From NCBI GenBank assembly GCA_910583765.1, contig CAJTYS010000060.1, positions 1 to 20,193 of the forward strand: a stretch of DNA of 20,193 bases, given 5' to 3'. The stretch is from an uncultured Eubacteriales bacterium. GTDB taxonomy: Bacteria > Bacillota > Clostridia > Peptostreptococcales > Anaerovoracaceae. The position numbers were made by a program, and so were the translations under genes. The number at the start of each line of letters is the position of its first letter. Positions within the stretch are counted from its first letter, which is position 1. Positions 20,191 through 20,193 of this stretch are shown piece by piece. The notes under the pieces were generated by a model, which saw nothing but the letters and a program-made list of their open reading frames with translations, did no database searches and had not been told where the DNA came from.

Positions 20191-20193
20191 GAA

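Overview
This window looks like chromosomal DNA of an anaerobic, amino-acid-fermenting member of the Clostridia. The evidence is a NADH-linked electron-bifurcating hydrogenase operon, an iron(II) uptake operon, a PAS-type sigma-54 activator with an NhaC-type antiporter and amino-acid oxidoreductases, a putrescine-type aminotransferase, AGGAGG ribosome binding sites throughout and mid GC content. The genus cannot be fixed from the sequence alone; an amino-acid-using Eubacteriales family is an inference. There are no rRNA, tRNA, CRISPR or insertion-sequence features.

Layout. 1-2747 (minus): hydC-hydB-hydA, the last running off the left edge. They follow a ~290-nt leader that starts at a promoter overlapped by a Rex-like box and contains an intrinsic-terminator-like hairpin. 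3175-4077 (minus): a PhzF-family isomerase. 4306-5159 (plus): a type III toxin-antitoxin module, made of three tandem 38-bp repeats plus a broken fourth (the ToxI-type RNA antitoxin), a terminator, then a ToxN/AbiQ-family endoribonuclease. 5211-7507 (minus): feoA-feoB, in which FeoB keeps its membrane gates but has lost the key GTPase motif residues. 7683-8105 (plus): a hotdog thioesterase. 8249-10775 (plus): a radical SAM protein followed by a PAS/AAA+/Fis sigma-54 activator.

11048-15880 (plus): two sigma-54 transcription units. The first is an NhaC-family antiporter plus a Lys9-like saccharopine dehydrogenase-family protein. The second is a near-identical paralogue of that dehydrogenase. 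Both promoters carry the same enhancer layout: a pair of ACGCA-N4-TGCGT palindromes exactly 18 bp apart, a third about 120 bp downstream, then a -24/-12 element about 140 bp further on. A third -24/-12 element lies in front of the aminotransferase at the right end. The neighbouring activator is the natural candidate for reading the ACGCA-N4-TGCGT sites.

16073-18426: an AAA/DUF4143 ATPase with paired direct repeats before its start, convergent with a DUF368 (PopT-type) polyprenyl-phosphate transporter. 18704-20190 (plus): the aminotransferase, with a strong AGA arginine-codon bias unlike its neighbours.

The most distinctive elements are the type III toxin-antitoxin locus, the GTPase-defective FeoB, and the duplicated enhancer/sigma-54 architecture around the dehydrogenase paralogues.
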